Positions 23,562 through 32,692 are shown, counted from the stretch's first letter. The stretch: DNA of 64,000 bases from Arthrobacter sp. Leaf337 (GCF_001423745.1 NZ_LMPC01000031.1:81553-145552); one strand, 5' to 3'. Notes: generated by a model not told the origin, from the sequence alone. Translations and numbers: made by a program.

Positions 23562-24971
23562 ATGGAAACCTACGATGCCCTGCTGGCCTCGATCACCCCG
23601 GATACCGGCGAAACCCGTACCATCCTGGACCCTGCCACCGGGGAACCCGTGGGCGAGGCGCCGGTCCACAGCGTCCAGGACCTCGAGGCGGCCATCGCCG
23701 CCGCGGCAGCCGCCCAGCCCGCGTGGGCAGCCCTGGGCCACGACGCCCGGAGCGCCGCGCTCCTCAAAGCCGCCGACGCCGTCGAACGTTCCGCCGAAGA
23801 ACTCGCCCGGTTGCTCTCCCGCGAGCAGGGCAAACCGCTGAACGGTCCCAACGCCCGCTTCGAAGTGGGCGCCTGCGCCGCGTGGCTGCGCGTCGCCGCC
23901 GGCACGCCGCTGGACCCGGAAACCGTGGTGGACGACGGCGAAACGCGCGCCGAGCTGCACTACCGGCCCATCGGCGTCGTGGGCGCGATCGGCCCGTGGA
24001 ACTGGCCCATGATGATCACCGTCTGGCAGATCGCCCCCGCCCTGCGGATGGGAAACGCCGTGGTGGTGAAGCCCTCCGAATACACGCCGCTCTCCGTCCT
24101 GGCGCTGGCTAAGGTCCTCAACGAGGAACTGCCGGAAGGCCTCCTGACCGTGGTCTCCGGCGGGCGCGACGTCGGAGCCCGGCTGGCCGAACACCCCGCG
24201 ATCGGCAAGGTCATGTTCACCGGCTCCACCGCCACCGGCAGGGCGATCATCAAATCCTCCGCGGACACCGTCAAGCGCCTCACCCTGGAGCTCGGCGGGA
24301 ATGACGCCGGCATCGTGCTGCCCGACGCCGATCCCAAAGCCATCGCCGAAGGCCTCTTCTGGGGCGCCTTCATCAACACGGGCCAAACCTGCGCCGCCCT
24401 CAAACGCCTCTACGTCCACGATTCTCTGTATGAAGCCGTGTGCGAGGAGCTCACCAAGGTGGCCGCCGCGATGCCCATGGGCAACGGCCTGGACGAGAAC
24501 AACGTCCTGGGCCCGCTGCAGAACCGGCAGCAGTACGACATCGTGGCCCGGCTCGTCGAGGCCGCCCGCGACTCCGGCGCCCGCATCCTGCTCGGCGGCA
24601 ACCCGGACACGGACCAGCCCGGACACTTCTACCCCGCCACCCTCGTGGCGGACATCGACAACGGCAACCCGCTGGTGGCCGAGGAGCAGTTCGGCCCGGC
24701 CCTGCCGATCATCCGCTACGGCACCGTGGACGAGGCTGTCACCATGGCGAACGCGCTCGACGTCGGGCTCGGAGCCTCCGTCTGGTCCCCAGACCCCGCC
24801 AGGGCACGCGAGGTGGCCGTCCGCCTCGAGGCCGGCACGGTGTGGATCAACAAGCACGGCGCCGTGGACCCGCGCATCCCGTTCGGCGGCGCCAAGCAGT
24901 CCGGCTACGGCCTGGAATTCGGCGTCGAAGGCCTCAAGGCCCTGGGCGTGCCGCAGGTGATCAACGGCTGA
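23562..24971 (+). CDS. NAD-dependent aldehyde dehydrogenase
   Basis: 469 residues of the ALDH superfamily, oxidising an aldehyde to the acid. Key residues are present: oxyanion N147 (GPWNWP), general base E243 (LELGGND) and nucleophile C277 (NTGQTCAA); FTGSTATGR binds the cofactor. The ATG at 23562 follows GTGGAG at a good distance; a GTG at 23550 is possible. Divergent from the amine/amino acid permease. In context it may oxidise the aldehyde produced by the amine oxidase at 15725 (phenylacetaldehyde or 4-hydroxyphenylacetaldehyde), but a role with the downstream oxidase cluster is also possible. It ends at a strong terminator. Confidence 0.88.
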   Translation: METYDALLASITPDTGETRTILDPATGEPVGEAPVHSVQDLEAAIAAAAAAQPAWAALGHDARSAALLKAADAVERSAEELARLLSREQGKPLNGPNARFEVGACAAWLRVAAGTPLDPETVVDDGETRAELHYRPIGVVGAIGPWNWPMMITVWQIAPALRMGNAVVVKPSEYTPLSVLALAKVLNEELPEGLLTVVSGGRDVGARLAEHPAIGKVMFTGSTATGRAIIKSSADTVKRLTLELGGNDAGIVLPDADPKAIAEGLFWGAFINTGQTCAALKRLYVHDSLYEAVCEELTKVAAAMPMGNGLDENNVLGPLQNRQQYDIVARLVEAARDSGARILLGGNPDTDQPGHFYPATLVADIDNGNPLVAEEQFGPALPIIRYGTVDEAVTMANALDVGLGASVWSPDPARAREVAVRLEAGTVWINKHGAVDPRIPFGGAKQSGYGLEFGVEGLKALGVPQVING

Positions 24972-24984
24972 GTTGCGTGCTTGG

Positions 24985-25020
24985 AAACGGTGTCCCGCCT
25001 TCAGAGGCGGGGCACCGTTT
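24985..25020. terminator. Bidirectional terminator
   Basis: AAACGGTGTCCCGCCT pairs with AGGCGGGGCACCGTTT (one G:T position) around a TCAG loop, with T-rich sequence on one side and A-rich on the other. It separates the aldehyde dehydrogenase gene from the convergent XRE-cupin gene. Confidence 0.85.
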
Positions 25021-25641
25021 TCACTTCGCGGCGATGGCCAAGAACCTGATGGGCAGGTCCAGCAGTTCCAGCGGGCCGTGGGGGCCTTCGCCGTCGAGAA
25101 GCAGGGAGTCTCCGGCCTCCATGGTGTATTCGTACGCGCCGTGGCCGTAGACCATCCTGCCGGAGAGCATGTAGATGAATTCGGTGCCGGGGTGTTGGAA
25201 CAGCGGGAAGACGTCGGAGGCGTCCGTCAGCGTTACCAGGGTCGGTTCGAGGGCGTCGGTGCGGCCTTTCAGGGTGCCCAGCACACGGTACTCGTGGCCG
25301 TGCTGTGTACCGCTCCGGACGGTCAGGCTGCCCTGGCCGTTCTTGGTGAAGGTGGCATCACGGTCCGTGTCGGCGCCCCTGAAGAGCGCGGTGACGGGTA
25401 TCTTCAGCCCATCTGCCAGCCGCTGCAAAGTGGTCAGCGAACAGGACGTGCTGGCGGATTCGATTTTGGAGATCATCGCCTTGGACAGTCCGGTCCTGAC
25501 GGCGAGTTCGGCGGACGAGAGCCCGTTCGTGGTCCGGTAGTGGCGGACCTGCCCGGCGATGACCCGCTCAAGTTTGCCGGGCCCCTCGTCAGCCGCGGAC
25601 CGGTCGGCTGCGGCTCTTTCGTCGCCAGTCTGGTTCGTCAT
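25021..25641 (-). CDS. XRE-cupin regulator (PuuR-like architecture)
   Basis: 206 residues: an N-terminal Cro/C1 helix-turn-helix (about 25-85: LSSAELAVRTGLSKAMISKI, LTTLQRLADGLKIPVTALF) joined to a C-terminal cupin sensor domain (about 130-205: FQHPGTEFIYMLSGRMVYGH, EAGDSLLLDGEGPHGP). This build is shared with PuuR, which controls the gamma-glutamylated putrescine pathway. It is the last gene of a seven-gene minus-strand operon running from the glutamine-synthetase-like gene; the gap to the carbamoylase gene is 45 bases. It is the natural candidate for controlling that operon, with a metabolite of the pathway bound in the cupin. Confidence 0.85.
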   Translation of the reverse strand: MTNQTGDERAAADRSAADEGPGKLERVIAGQVRHYRTTNGLSSAELAVRTGLSKAMISKIESASTSCSLTTLQRLADGLKIPVTALFRGADTDRDATFTKNGQGSLTVRSGTQHGHEYRVLGTLKGRTDALEPTLVTLTDASDVFPLFQHPGTEFIYMLSGRMVYGHGAYEYTMEAGDSLLLDGEGPHGPLELLDLPIRFLAIAAK

Positions 25642-25686
25642 CCTGCCATCTTAGGTGGCTGTCCGGTTCCTACCCGAGCACGGTTC

Positions 25687-26943
25687 CTACCCGAGCCTCC
25701 GGGCTTCACCCACCAGGCCTGCCAGGGTGTCGGCCAGGGCCCGGGCTCCTGCTTCCGCGTCGGCATCCTCCACCAGCTCCTCGGGCGAATGTGAAATGCC
25801 GGTGGGGTTCCGGACGAACAGCATCGCGGTGGGGATGTGGCCGGCGAGCACACCGGCGTCGTGCCCGGCTCCGGTATCCAGGACCGGCGCATCCGGGAGC
25901 AGGGTCCGGAGCTGGTCCCGCAGGCCGGTGTCGAAGTGCACGGTGGGGCTCAGTGATTCGACGCCGAAGCTCACCGTGCACCCTTCCTCGGCGGCTATGA
26001 CCTGGGCGTTAAGGTGGATGGATTCCACCAGGGCTGCTGTCACTTCGTCCCGCGGGTGCCGGACGTCGATCCACATATCCACCCGGGAGGCGATCACATT
26101 GGTTCCGCCGGGCACAGGCTGCATCCGGCCGACGGTGGCCCGAGCGTCCTTGTAGTTCCTGGCGGTGTCCCGGATGCCGATCATGATTTTGGCTGCGGCA
26201 ATCATCGGATCCCTCCGGTCCTTCATGAGCGTAGTTCCGGCGTGATTGCCCTGGCCGGTCACCGAGAGCTTCCACCGGCCGTGGCCCAGGATGGAGGAGC
26301 CGATGGCCACCGGCTGGCGAAGGTCGATGAGGCCCCTCCCCTGTTCGACGTGGAGTTCCACGAACAGACCCAGCTGCTGGAGGGTTTTGTGGTCAGCGCC
26401 GATGAACCGGGGGTCCTGCCCGTTGGCCGCGGCCACGTCGGCGTAGGTGTTGCCGTCCGCGTCTTTGAGGTTGCGCGCCTTGTTCGGGTCCACGGCGCCG
26501 GTGAGCAGCCGGGAGCCCAGGCAGGCGACGCCGAAGCGGGAGCCTTCCTCTTCGGGGAAGACGGCGATTGCCAGGGGCTTCCGGGGGCGGAGGCCCCGGT
26601 TCTTCAGGATGTCGAAGGCGACCAGCGCCGACGCCACACCCAGGGGACCGTCGTACTCGCCGCCGCCGGGGACGGAATCGAGGTGGCTTCCGGTGACGAC
26701 GGCGTCCCTGCGCGTGCCAGTGGCAGTGTCCCACCAGGCCCAGATGATCCCGTTGTTGTCCGTGGTGACGTCCAGCCCGCGCCGCCCGGCCTGCTCGATG
26801 AACCAGCTCCGCAGGTCGGTTTCGGCGTTCGAGAAGACCGGGCGGGAGTATCCGCCGCGGCGCGAGTCTGTGCCGACGCCGGAGATGTCCCGCATCAGGC
26901 CGGCGACGGTGTCGGTTGCAGGTTTGGTCGCAGGAGAGGTCAC
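25687..26943 (-). CDS. M20-family N-carbamoylase/allantoate-type amidohydrolase
   Basis: 418 residues of the Zn-dependent hydantoinase/carbamoylase branch of peptidase M20. Metal-site motifs are in order: TGSHLDSVPGGGEYDG (His and bridging Asp), FPEEEGSRFG (Glu), ELHVEQG (His) and the C-terminal SHSPEE (His). The GTG at 26943 overlaps the stop of the oxidase gene (GTGA), indicating coupling; the frame is open further upstream but inside that gene. Family members hydrolyse N-carbamoyl amino acids, ureidoglycine-type compounds or allantoate. Being coupled to a sarcosine-oxidase-like enzyme, an N-carbamoyl-N-methyl amino acid such as carbamoylsarcosine is a candidate substrate. Confidence 0.85.
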   Translation of the reverse strand: MTSPATKPATDTVAGLMRDISGVGTDSRRGGYSRPVFSNAETDLRSWFIEQAGRRGLDVTTDNNGIIWAWWDTATGTRRDAVVTGSHLDSVPGGGEYDGPLGVASALVAFDILKNRGLRPRKPLAIAVFPEEEGSRFGVACLGSRLLTGAVDPNKARNLKDADGNTYADVAAANGQDPRFIGADHKTLQQLGLFVELHVEQGRGLIDLRQPVAIGSSILGHGRWKLSVTGQGNHAGTTLMKDRRDPMIAAAKIMIGIRDTARNYKDARATVGRMQPVPGGTNVIASRVDMWIDVRHPRDEVTAALVESIHLNAQVIAAEEGCTVSFGVESLSPTVHFDTGLRDQLRTLLPDAPVLDTGAGHDAGVLAGHIPTAMLFVRNPTGISHSPEELVEDADAEAGARALADTLAGLVGEARRLG

Positions 26944-28100
26944 GGGCTGGTCCGTTCTAGGAGTGTGGTTGCCGGGCGGAAGCGGGCCGGAACGTCGGCG
27001 GCGCCGGTGGCCAGGCCTGCCGCCCACTGCCCGATCAGCGGCGCGAACTTCGCACCGTGCCCCGAGCACGGGGACAGAATGGTGATTCCGTCCGCCCGGT
27101 CGACGAGGAAGTCGTCATGAGGCGTGTTGGTGAACAGGCATGTGGTCTCGGCATACGGTTCCGGGTCAAGACCGGGGAGGTACTTCTGCACGTAGTCCAC
27201 CACCCGTCGCCGGTTGTCCGGGTCCACCAGGCCGGTTTGCTCGGCGGCAGACGGGATCAGGCCGCCGCCGTTGTACTCGGCCACCTTCTGCCCGGCAAAG
27301 CCGGCATCCCGCCCGCCGGGCAGTCCATAGGTCTGGATGGCGGCACTCTTGTGGATGAACGTGGGCCAGGCGGCGCCGTCCGGATCGCGGTAGCGGAAGT
27401 GGAAGGCCTGCTCCTGCCGGACGGTGATCTCCGGCAGTCCGGCAAGGAACCCTGCCGGGAGATCCAGCTGTCCCAGCAGTGAAGGCAGCCAGCCGCCGGC
27501 GCTCACAACGACGTTCCCGGCGTCAATCGCTTCTCCTGCTGCCGAGTGCACACGGTAGCCGGTGCCCCTCCGTTCCACGCGGGCGACGTTCCAGCCGGTC
27601 AGCAGCCTGGCTCCCTGCTTCATCGCCTGGTTGATCATGGCGTTGACCGAGCTCTCGGCGTCGATCACCCCGGCGCCCGGGTGCCAGAGCACCGGGGTGT
27701 CGAAGGAGAACTGCGGCCACCGCTCCCGAGCCTCAGCCGCGCTGAGGAGTTCGTGCTCCACGCCGGCGCCGGCGAGGACCCGGGCGAGATGCTCCGGCTG
27801 CCTCTCCGGGCCGTAGTCCACGGCGCCGAAGGGGGTGATCAGATGCAGTCCGCTGGCCCGGTCCAGTTCGTCCCAGAGAACCTTGGACTCCTGGACCGCC
27901 CGCGTGTAGAACTCGTCCGGGTAGGCGTAGCGGAAGATCCGGGCCGAGCCGTGGGAGCTGCCGTCATGCGCTGCCGGGACTGAGCGCTCCACGATGGTGA
28001 CGTCGTGGCCCTGCAGGGCGAGCTGCCAGGCGGTGGCAGCGCCGGCCAGGCCAGCGCCCACCACCACAAAGTCTGACGAGTCAGGAAAAGCGTCAGTCAT
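26940..28100 (-). CDS. Monomeric sarcosine oxidase-family flavoenzyme
   Basis: 386-residue FAD oxidase, the size of monomeric sarcosine oxidase and N-methyltryptophan oxidase (about 370-390). The dinucleotide motif is VVVGAGLAGAA near 12-22, followed by ERSVPAAHDGSSHGSARIFR as in the family (cited as ERSVPAAHDG and SSHGSARIFR). The segment TTCLFTNTPHDDFLVD carries the cysteine that holds FAD covalently in monomeric sarcosine oxidase, and SPCSGHGAKFAP is the flavin-contact loop. It oxidises a secondary or N-methyl amine, giving hydrogen peroxide and, for methyl groups, formaldehyde. The start overlaps the FMN-protein stop by one base. Its neighbours suggest N-methylglutamate, a gamma-glutamyl amine or sarcosine as substrate. 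Confidence 0.88.
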   Translation of the reverse strand: MTDAFPDSSDFVVVGAGLAGAATAWQLALQGHDVTIVERSVPAAHDGSSHGSARIFRYAYPDEFYTRAVQESKVLWDELDRASGLHLITPFGAVDYGPERQPEHLARVLAGAGVEHELLSAAEARERWPQFSFDTPVLWHPGAGVIDAESSVNAMINQAMKQGARLLTGWNVARVERRGTGYRVHSAAGEAIDAGNVVVSAGGWLPSLLGQLDLPAGFLAGLPEITVRQEQAFHFRYRDPDGAAWPTFIHKSAAIQTYGLPGGRDAGFAGQKVAEYNGGGLIPSAAEQTGLVDPDNRRRVVDYVQKYLPGLDPEPYAETTCLFTNTPHDDFLVDRADGITILSPCSGHGAKFAPLIGQWAAGLATGAADVPARFRPATTLLERTSP

Positions 28101-29458
28101 CACTGTGCTCCCGGGATCCAGCTGGTTCCGGCGAGGGGAACGCGTGCCATGGCGGACGCTTCGATGGTCAGTGCCACGAGGTCCTCGGGTTCGAGGTTGT
28201 GCAAGTGGGACTTGCCGCATGCCCGGGCGATGGTCTGGGCTTCCATGGTCAGGACGCGCAGGTAGTTGGCGAGCCGGCGGCCGCCCTCGACCGGGTCCAG
28301 GCGGGAGGAGAGTTCCGGGTCCTGGGTGGTGATGCCGGCGGGGTCGCGGCCGTCCTGGAAGTCGTCGTAGTAGCCGGCGGCCGAGCCCAGGGCTGCGTAT
28401 TCGGCGGCGTAGCGGGGATCGTTGTCGCCCAGTGCGATCAGCGCCGCGGTGCCAATGGCCACCGCATCGGCACCGAGGGCCATGGCCTTGGCGACGTCGG
28501 CTCCCGTGCGGATGCCGCCGGAAACGATGAGCTGGACCTTCCGGTGCACACCCAGCTCCTGGAGCGCCTGGACTGCCTGCGGGATGGCGGCCAGGGTGGG
28601 GATCCCCACGTTTTCGATGAAGACCTGCTGCGTGGCGGCGGTGCCCCCCTGCATGCCGTCGACGACGACGACGTCGGCTCCGGCCTTCACGGCCAGGGCG
28701 GTGTCGTAGTACGGGCGGGACGCGCCGATCTTGACGTAGATCGGGGTCTTCCAGTCGGTGATTTCGCGCAGTTCGCCGATCTTGATTTCCAGGTCGTCCG
28801 GGCCGGTCCAGTCCGGGTGGCGGCTGGCGGAGCGCTGGTCGATGCCGACCGGCAGGGTGCGCATCCCGGCGACGCGTTCGGTGATTTTCTGGCCCAGCAG
28901 CATGCCGCCGCCACCCGGCTTGGCGCCCTGGCCGAGCACGATCTCGATGGCGTCCGCCTTGCGCAGGTCGTCAGGGTTCATGCCGTAGCGGGAGGGCAGG
29001 TACTGGTACACGAGGTGCTTGGACTGGCCTCGCTCCTCAGGCGTCATGCCGCCGTCGCCCGTTGTTGTGGAGGTGCCCACCTCGCTGGCGCCGCGTCCCA
29101 GCGCTTCCTTGGCGTTGGCCGAGAGCGCACCGAAGCTCATGCCCGCGATGGTCACCGGGGTCTGCAGGTGCAGCGGCCGGCTCGCGTGCCGGTCGCCGAG
29201 GACGACGTCGGTATCGCACTTTTCGCGGTAGCCCTCCAGCGGGTAGCGGGACATGGAGGCGCCGAGGAACAGCAGGTCATCGAAGTGCGGGACCTTGCGC
29301 TTGGCACCCCAGCCGCGGATGTCGTACACGCCGGTTGCGGCCGCGCGCTGGATGTCCGCGATGGTGGCGCGGTCGAACGTTGCCGATTCGCGCAGGCCGA
29401 GCGCATCGATGTCCTGGGCGGGAGCCTGGGCGGGGGCGGGCAGTGAGGTGATGGTCAT
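28100..29458 (-). CDS. FMN-binding glutamate synthase-type protein (GlxD/MgsC-like)
   Basis: 452 residues corresponding to the FMN/synthase domain of glutamate synthase: MSRYPLEGYREKCDTDV, ITIAGMSFGALSANA-type segment (TPVTIAGMSFGALSANAKEA region, residues about 100-120), GGGGMLLGQKI and VVVDGMQGGTAA. It stands alone instead of within the 1,500-residue GltB chain. With the class II amidotransferase and the GXGXG protein encoded upstream it should form one complex, as GlxBCD and N-methylglutamate synthase MgsABC do. There, glutamine or a gamma-glutamylamide supplies the amine. It is translationally coupled to the sarcosine-oxidase-like gene. Confidence 0.88.
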   Translation of the reverse strand: MTITSLPAPAQAPAQDIDALGLRESATFDRATIADIQRAAATGVYDIRGWGAKRKVPHFDDLLFLGASMSRYPLEGYREKCDTDVVLGDRHASRPLHLQTPVTIAGMSFGALSANAKEALGRGASEVGTSTTTGDGGMTPEERGQSKHLVYQYLPSRYGMNPDDLRKADAIEIVLGQGAKPGGGGMLLGQKITERVAGMRTLPVGIDQRSASRHPDWTGPDDLEIKIGELREITDWKTPIYVKIGASRPYYDTALAVKAGADVVVVDGMQGGTAATQQVFIENVGIPTLAAIPQAVQALQELGVHRKVQLIVSGGIRTGADVAKAMALGADAVAIGTAALIALGDNDPRYAAEYAALGSAAGYYDDFQDGRDPAGITTQDPELSSRLDPVEGGRRLANYLRVLTMEAQTIARACGKSHLHNLEPEDLVALTIEASAMARVPLAGTSWIPGAQ

Positions 29459-29468
29459 GGGGTTGTCC

Positions 29469-30215
29469 TTAGTACGACGTCGAGTTGTGGACGCTGAAGT
29501 GGTAGAGGTTCCGTGCCGATCCGTAACGCCTGAAGTCCGCAGGGTTGTCGGTGCGGCCGGCCGCGGCCAGCAGTTCGCCGAGTTCAGCCAGGTGCTCGTC
29601 CTTCAGGGGCTTTTCGATGCAGTCCGCGCCGAGCGAGGCCACGGTGCCCTTGACGTAGATCCGGGCTTCGTAGATCGAGTCGCCCAGCGCTTCGCCCGCG
29701 TCACCGCAGACCACCAGGCGTCCGGCCTGCGCCATAAACGCGGACATGTGGCCGATGTTGCCTCCCACCACGATGTCCACTCCCTTCATCGAGATGCCGC
29801 AGCGGGCGCTGGCGTTGCCGTCGATGACCACGAGCCCGCCATGCCCGGTGGCGGCGGCCGACTGGGAGGCGTCGCCCTTGACATGGACGCGGCCGGACAT
29901 GATGTTCTCTGCCAGTCCGACGCCGGCATTGCCGTTGATGGTCACGTCGCCTTTTTGGTGCATCCCGGCCGCGTAGTAGCCGGCGTGGCCGTTGATGGTG
30001 ACCGTGACGTCCGTGTTGATGCCCACGGCCAGGCTGTGCTTGCCTTCGGGGTTGGCGACGGTCCAGGACTGCCCGTCCACAGCGTTGTGGAGGGCCTGGT
30101 TGAGTTCGCGAACGGGGCTGCCGGCCAGATCCACGCTGAAGGAATCAGCGCTGACGGCGGGCCGGGTTGCTTCGGCGTTCATCGTGCTGGTTTCGGGGGC
30201 TGTCAGAGTGACCAT
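29469..30215 (-). CDS. GXGXG-domain glutamate synthase-like subunit (GlxC/MgsB-like)
   Basis: 248 residues matching the C-terminal GXGXG beta-helix of glutamate synthase alpha chains. The repeats are visible as a series of glycine turns: INGHAGYYAAGMHQKGDV, INGNAGVGLAENIMSG, GDASQSAAATGHGG, DGNASARCG and VVGGNIGHMSAF. In glutamate synthase this domain is structural and holds the ammonia tunnel in place. The gene overlaps the amidotransferase gene by 13 bases and is followed after ten bases by the FMN protein gene. Its length matches MgsB and GlxC. It has no activity alone. Confidence 0.88.
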   Translation of the reverse strand: MVTLTAPETSTMNAEATRPAVSADSFSVDLAGSPVRELNQALHNAVDGQSWTVANPEGKHSLAVGINTDVTVTINGHAGYYAAGMHQKGDVTINGNAGVGLAENIMSGRVHVKGDASQSAAATGHGGLVVIDGNASARCGISMKGVDIVVGGNIGHMSAFMAQAGRLVVCGDAGEALGDSIYEARIYVKGTVASLGADCIEKPLKDEHLAELGELLAAAGRTDNPADFRRYGSARNLYHFSVHNSTSY

Positions 30216-31111
30216 GTGTAGACCTTTCCGGGTTCCGGTTCAAAGATGCGGGCGTTTTCGATGCCGGGCAGGGCTGCCAGGGCACGGTATTCGGAGGCCA
30301 TAGCCACGTAGTCGTCCGTTTCGGCGATGATGGCCGGCTTGCAGGCGATGGGGTCCCGGACCACGGCCATGCTGTCCGCGGTGGTGACCACCAGTGTGTA
30401 GAAACCGTCCAGGACCTTGCCCAGGTTCACGAGCGCCTCTTCGAGGGTGTCACCCTGCTGCAGGCGGGAGGCGACGTAGCGGGCGCCCACCTCAGTGTCG
30501 TTTTCGGAATCGAACACCACGCCCTCGCGTTTGAGGTCGCGGCGGACGGTGGCGTGGTTGGAGAAGGAGCCGTTGTGGACCAGGCACAGGTCGTCGGCCA
30601 CGGAGAACGGGTGGGAGCCGCCGGCGGTCACGGCGGACTCGGTGGCCATCCGGGTGTGGGACAGGCCCTGGCTGCCTGACATGGCCTCGAGCCCGTGCTC
30701 GGCGGCGATGTCCATCGGGTGGCCCACGCTCTTCATCACGGCCACGTGCTCGCCGCGGCCAATGATGGTGGAGCCCGGAAGGGTTTCGCTGACCGCTTTC
30801 ACCAGGAGATCGGTTCCGACGGCGGCGCTCACCAGGGTGGTGTCACCCACCACGCGTACTGCGGCGGCGGCATCGGCCGGAAGCATCGCGTCAAGGGAGG
30901 CCTTGACCTCCGGGAGGGCAATGCCCTGGTCCTTGCCCAGCAGGCTGAGGGTGGAGGTTCCGGCCGAGACCAGGCCGGGGGTGTTGTAGACGGCGAGGCC
31001 GGCTGAATCCGGTCCGCGGTCCACGATCTGGCACATCATGGAGGACAGCAGGCTGCCCATCTGGGGGTGCAGCAGGGGGTTGCGCAGCTGCAGCGCGGCG
31101 ATTCCGCACAT
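30203..31111 (-). CDS. Class II glutamine amidotransferase (GlxB/MgsA-like)
   Basis: 302-residue Ntn-hydrolase glutaminase. The protein begins M-C2-G-I-A-A, so the nucleophilic cysteine becomes N-terminal after Met removal. Other family motifs are VDRGPDSAGLAVYNT, SHTRMATESAVT, SHPFSVADDLCLVHNGSFSNH (two neighbouring parts, SHPFSVADD and LCLVHNGSFSNH) and NDTEVGARYVASRLQQG. It should release ammonia, or an alkylamine from a gamma-glutamylamide, into the associated synthase. It lies between the GlnT-like gene (29-base gap) and the GXGXG gene. The separate small amidotransferase is the arrangement of GlxB and MgsA rather than of GltB. Confidence 0.88.
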   Translation of the reverse strand: MCGIAALQLRNPLLHPQMGSLLSSMMCQIVDRGPDSAGLAVYNTPGLVSAGTSTLSLLGKDQGIALPEVKASLDAMLPADAAAAVRVVGDTTLVSAAVGTDLLVKAVSETLPGSTIIGRGEHVAVMKSVGHPMDIAAEHGLEAMSGSQGLSHTRMATESAVTAGGSHPFSVADDLCLVHNGSFSNHATVRRDLKREGVVFDSENDTEVGARYVASRLQQGDTLEEALVNLGKVLDGFYTLVVTTADSMAVVRDPIACKPAIIAETDDYVAMASEYRALAALPGIENARIFEPEPGKVYTWSL

Positions 31112-31140
31112 GGTGGGATTCCTTTGCTTAGTGGAGGTTG

Positions 31141-32535
31141 CTAAATCGAGGTGAGGTACGTGCGGATTTCCCAGTCGCTGACCTGGTTGTGCCAGCTGAG
31201 GAATTCCTCTTCCTTGGCGTCCGCGTAGTACTTGCCGATCTCCGCGTCGCCGCTGAGGCTGGCCAGGATCACCGGGTCCCGGCGGAGGGCCTCCACGGCG
31301 TGCAGCAGGGTGGCCGGCAGCAGGTGGGCGTCGGGTTTCGACTCGCCCGGGCCCGACGGGTGCCCCGGATCCGCCGACTTTTCCACGCCGTCCAGGCCTG
31401 CCGAGATGGCCGTGGCAATGGCGAGGTAGGGGTTGGCTGAACCGTCACCCGAGCGAAGTTCGATCCGTTTGTTGTCCGGGACGCGGATCATGTGCGTGCG
31501 GTCGTTGCCCCCGAACGAGGCCTTCCGGGGAGACCAGGTGGCACCGGACGAGCTGGTGGTGGCGCCCGAGCGCTTGTACGAATTGACGGTGGGGGCCAGG
31601 AATGCCTGCAGTGCCGGCGCGTGGTCCAAAATGCCGCCGATGAAGGAGTAGGCGAGGGCCGAAAGCCCAAGTCCCCTGCCGCCGTCGTCCGCTCCGTTGT
31701 CAACCGGGAACAGCGCCTCGGCGCCGGACCACAGCGACAGATGGAAGTGGAGGCCCGTGCCCGTGCGGTCGGTGAAGGGCTTGGGCATGAAGGTGGCGGT
31801 CATGCCGCGCTGTTCGGCGAGGACATTCAAAATGTAGCGCAGGGTGACCACGCGGTCGGCCGTGGTGAGGGCGTCGGCGTAGTTGAAGTTCTGCTCGAAC
31901 TGCCCGGCGGCGTCCTCATGGTCGTTGGCGTAGTTGCCCCAGCCCAGGCCGTTCATTGCCTCCGAGATGGAGGTGAGGTGCTCATACATGCGGGTGACGC
32001 CGCGTGCGTCGTAGCAGGGGCGGGGCGAGTCATCGCGGGGGTCGGCCGTGCTCAGGGAACCGTCGGGGTTCTTGTTGACGAGGAAGTACTCCACTTCCGC
32101 ACCCACCTTCGCCTGCATTCCCTGACCGGCGAGGCGGGCGAGCGTGTTTTTGAGGATGATGCGCGGGGCGTAGGGCCAGGGCTTGCCGTCCACGTGCGGG
32201 TCGCAGTGGATGACCGCGAGCCCTTCCTTGATGAACGGCACGGGTGTGAAGGACGCCAGATCAGGAATGGCGATGAGGTCCGAATCCTGCGGCTTCTGCC
32301 CGATCAGCCCTGCTGCGTAGCCGGCAAAGCCCATGGCGCCGGCCTCAAGCTGCTCTGCGGCTTCGACCGGAACGAGCTTGGCGCACGGCTTGCCCGTCAT
32401 GTCGACGAACGTGGCCAGGAGGAACCGCACATCATGGGCCCTGGCGATGTCCGCGAGGGAGATGTGGTCAGTCTCGGCCGGCAACGCGGCAGTTGATAGG
32501 GCTGAGGCGCTTGGTACTTCAGGGTTTTGCGACAC
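31141..32535 (-). CDS. glnT: Type III (GlnT) glutamine synthetase-like ligase, GmaS-like
   Basis: 464 residues with the glutamine synthetase catalytic fold: VGAEVEYFLV (metal-binding Glu residues), GTGLHFHLSLWSG (His), LAPTVNSYKR, RVPDNKRIELRSGDGSANPYLA. It belongs to the short GlnT class that is typically encoded beside split glutamate synthase genes. This class includes gamma-glutamylmethylamide synthetase (GmaS), which joins methylamine to glutamate, and GlnT, which uses ammonia. The GTG at 32535 is the only start that keeps the full N-terminus. It is the first gene of the seven-gene operon, divergent from an ammonium transporter, with a nitrogen-regulator-like box in between. Sequence alone does not decide between ammonia and an alkylamine. 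Confidence 0.85.
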   Translation of the reverse strand: MSQNPEVPSASALSTAALPAETDHISLADIARAHDVRFLLATFVDMTGKPCAKLVPVEAAEQLEAGAMGFAGYAAGLIGQKPQDSDLIAIPDLASFTPVPFIKEGLAVIHCDPHVDGKPWPYAPRIILKNTLARLAGQGMQAKVGAEVEYFLVNKNPDGSLSTADPRDDSPRPCYDARGVTRMYEHLTSISEAMNGLGWGNYANDHEDAAGQFEQNFNYADALTTADRVVTLRYILNVLAEQRGMTATFMPKPFTDRTGTGLHFHLSLWSGAEALFPVDNGADDGGRGLGLSALAYSFIGGILDHAPALQAFLAPTVNSYKRSGATTSSSGATWSPRKASFGGNDRTHMIRVPDNKRIELRSGDGSANPYLAIATAISAGLDGVEKSADPGHPSGPGESKPDAHLLPATLLHAVEALRRDPVILASLSGDAEIGKYYADAKEEEFLSWHNQVSDWEIRTYLTSI

Positions 32536-32665
32536 TGGTCATCGGAACTGTCCTGTTCAATTTGGTGTTACCTGCTGGGAAACGTTGTTGAACCACAGTA
32601 GTCAAAAGGATGTTACAGGCGTGCGCCCCGCTTGTTAAATCGGGGTGACGTGCCCAATCGCGATC

Positions 32666-32692
32666 GCAACCGGAAATTTACGCCCGCGAAAC
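32666..32692. promoter_or_regulatory. GlnR-box-like element
   Basis: GCAAC (32666-32670), TTTAC (32677-32681) and GAAAC (32688-32692) are separated by exactly six bases each. The actinobacterial GlnR pattern alternates GTnAC-type and GaAAC-type half-sites at six-base intervals, so three consecutive half-sites fit with one deviation each in the first two. The element lies in the divergent region between glnT and the ammonium transporter gene. Confidence 0.5.
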
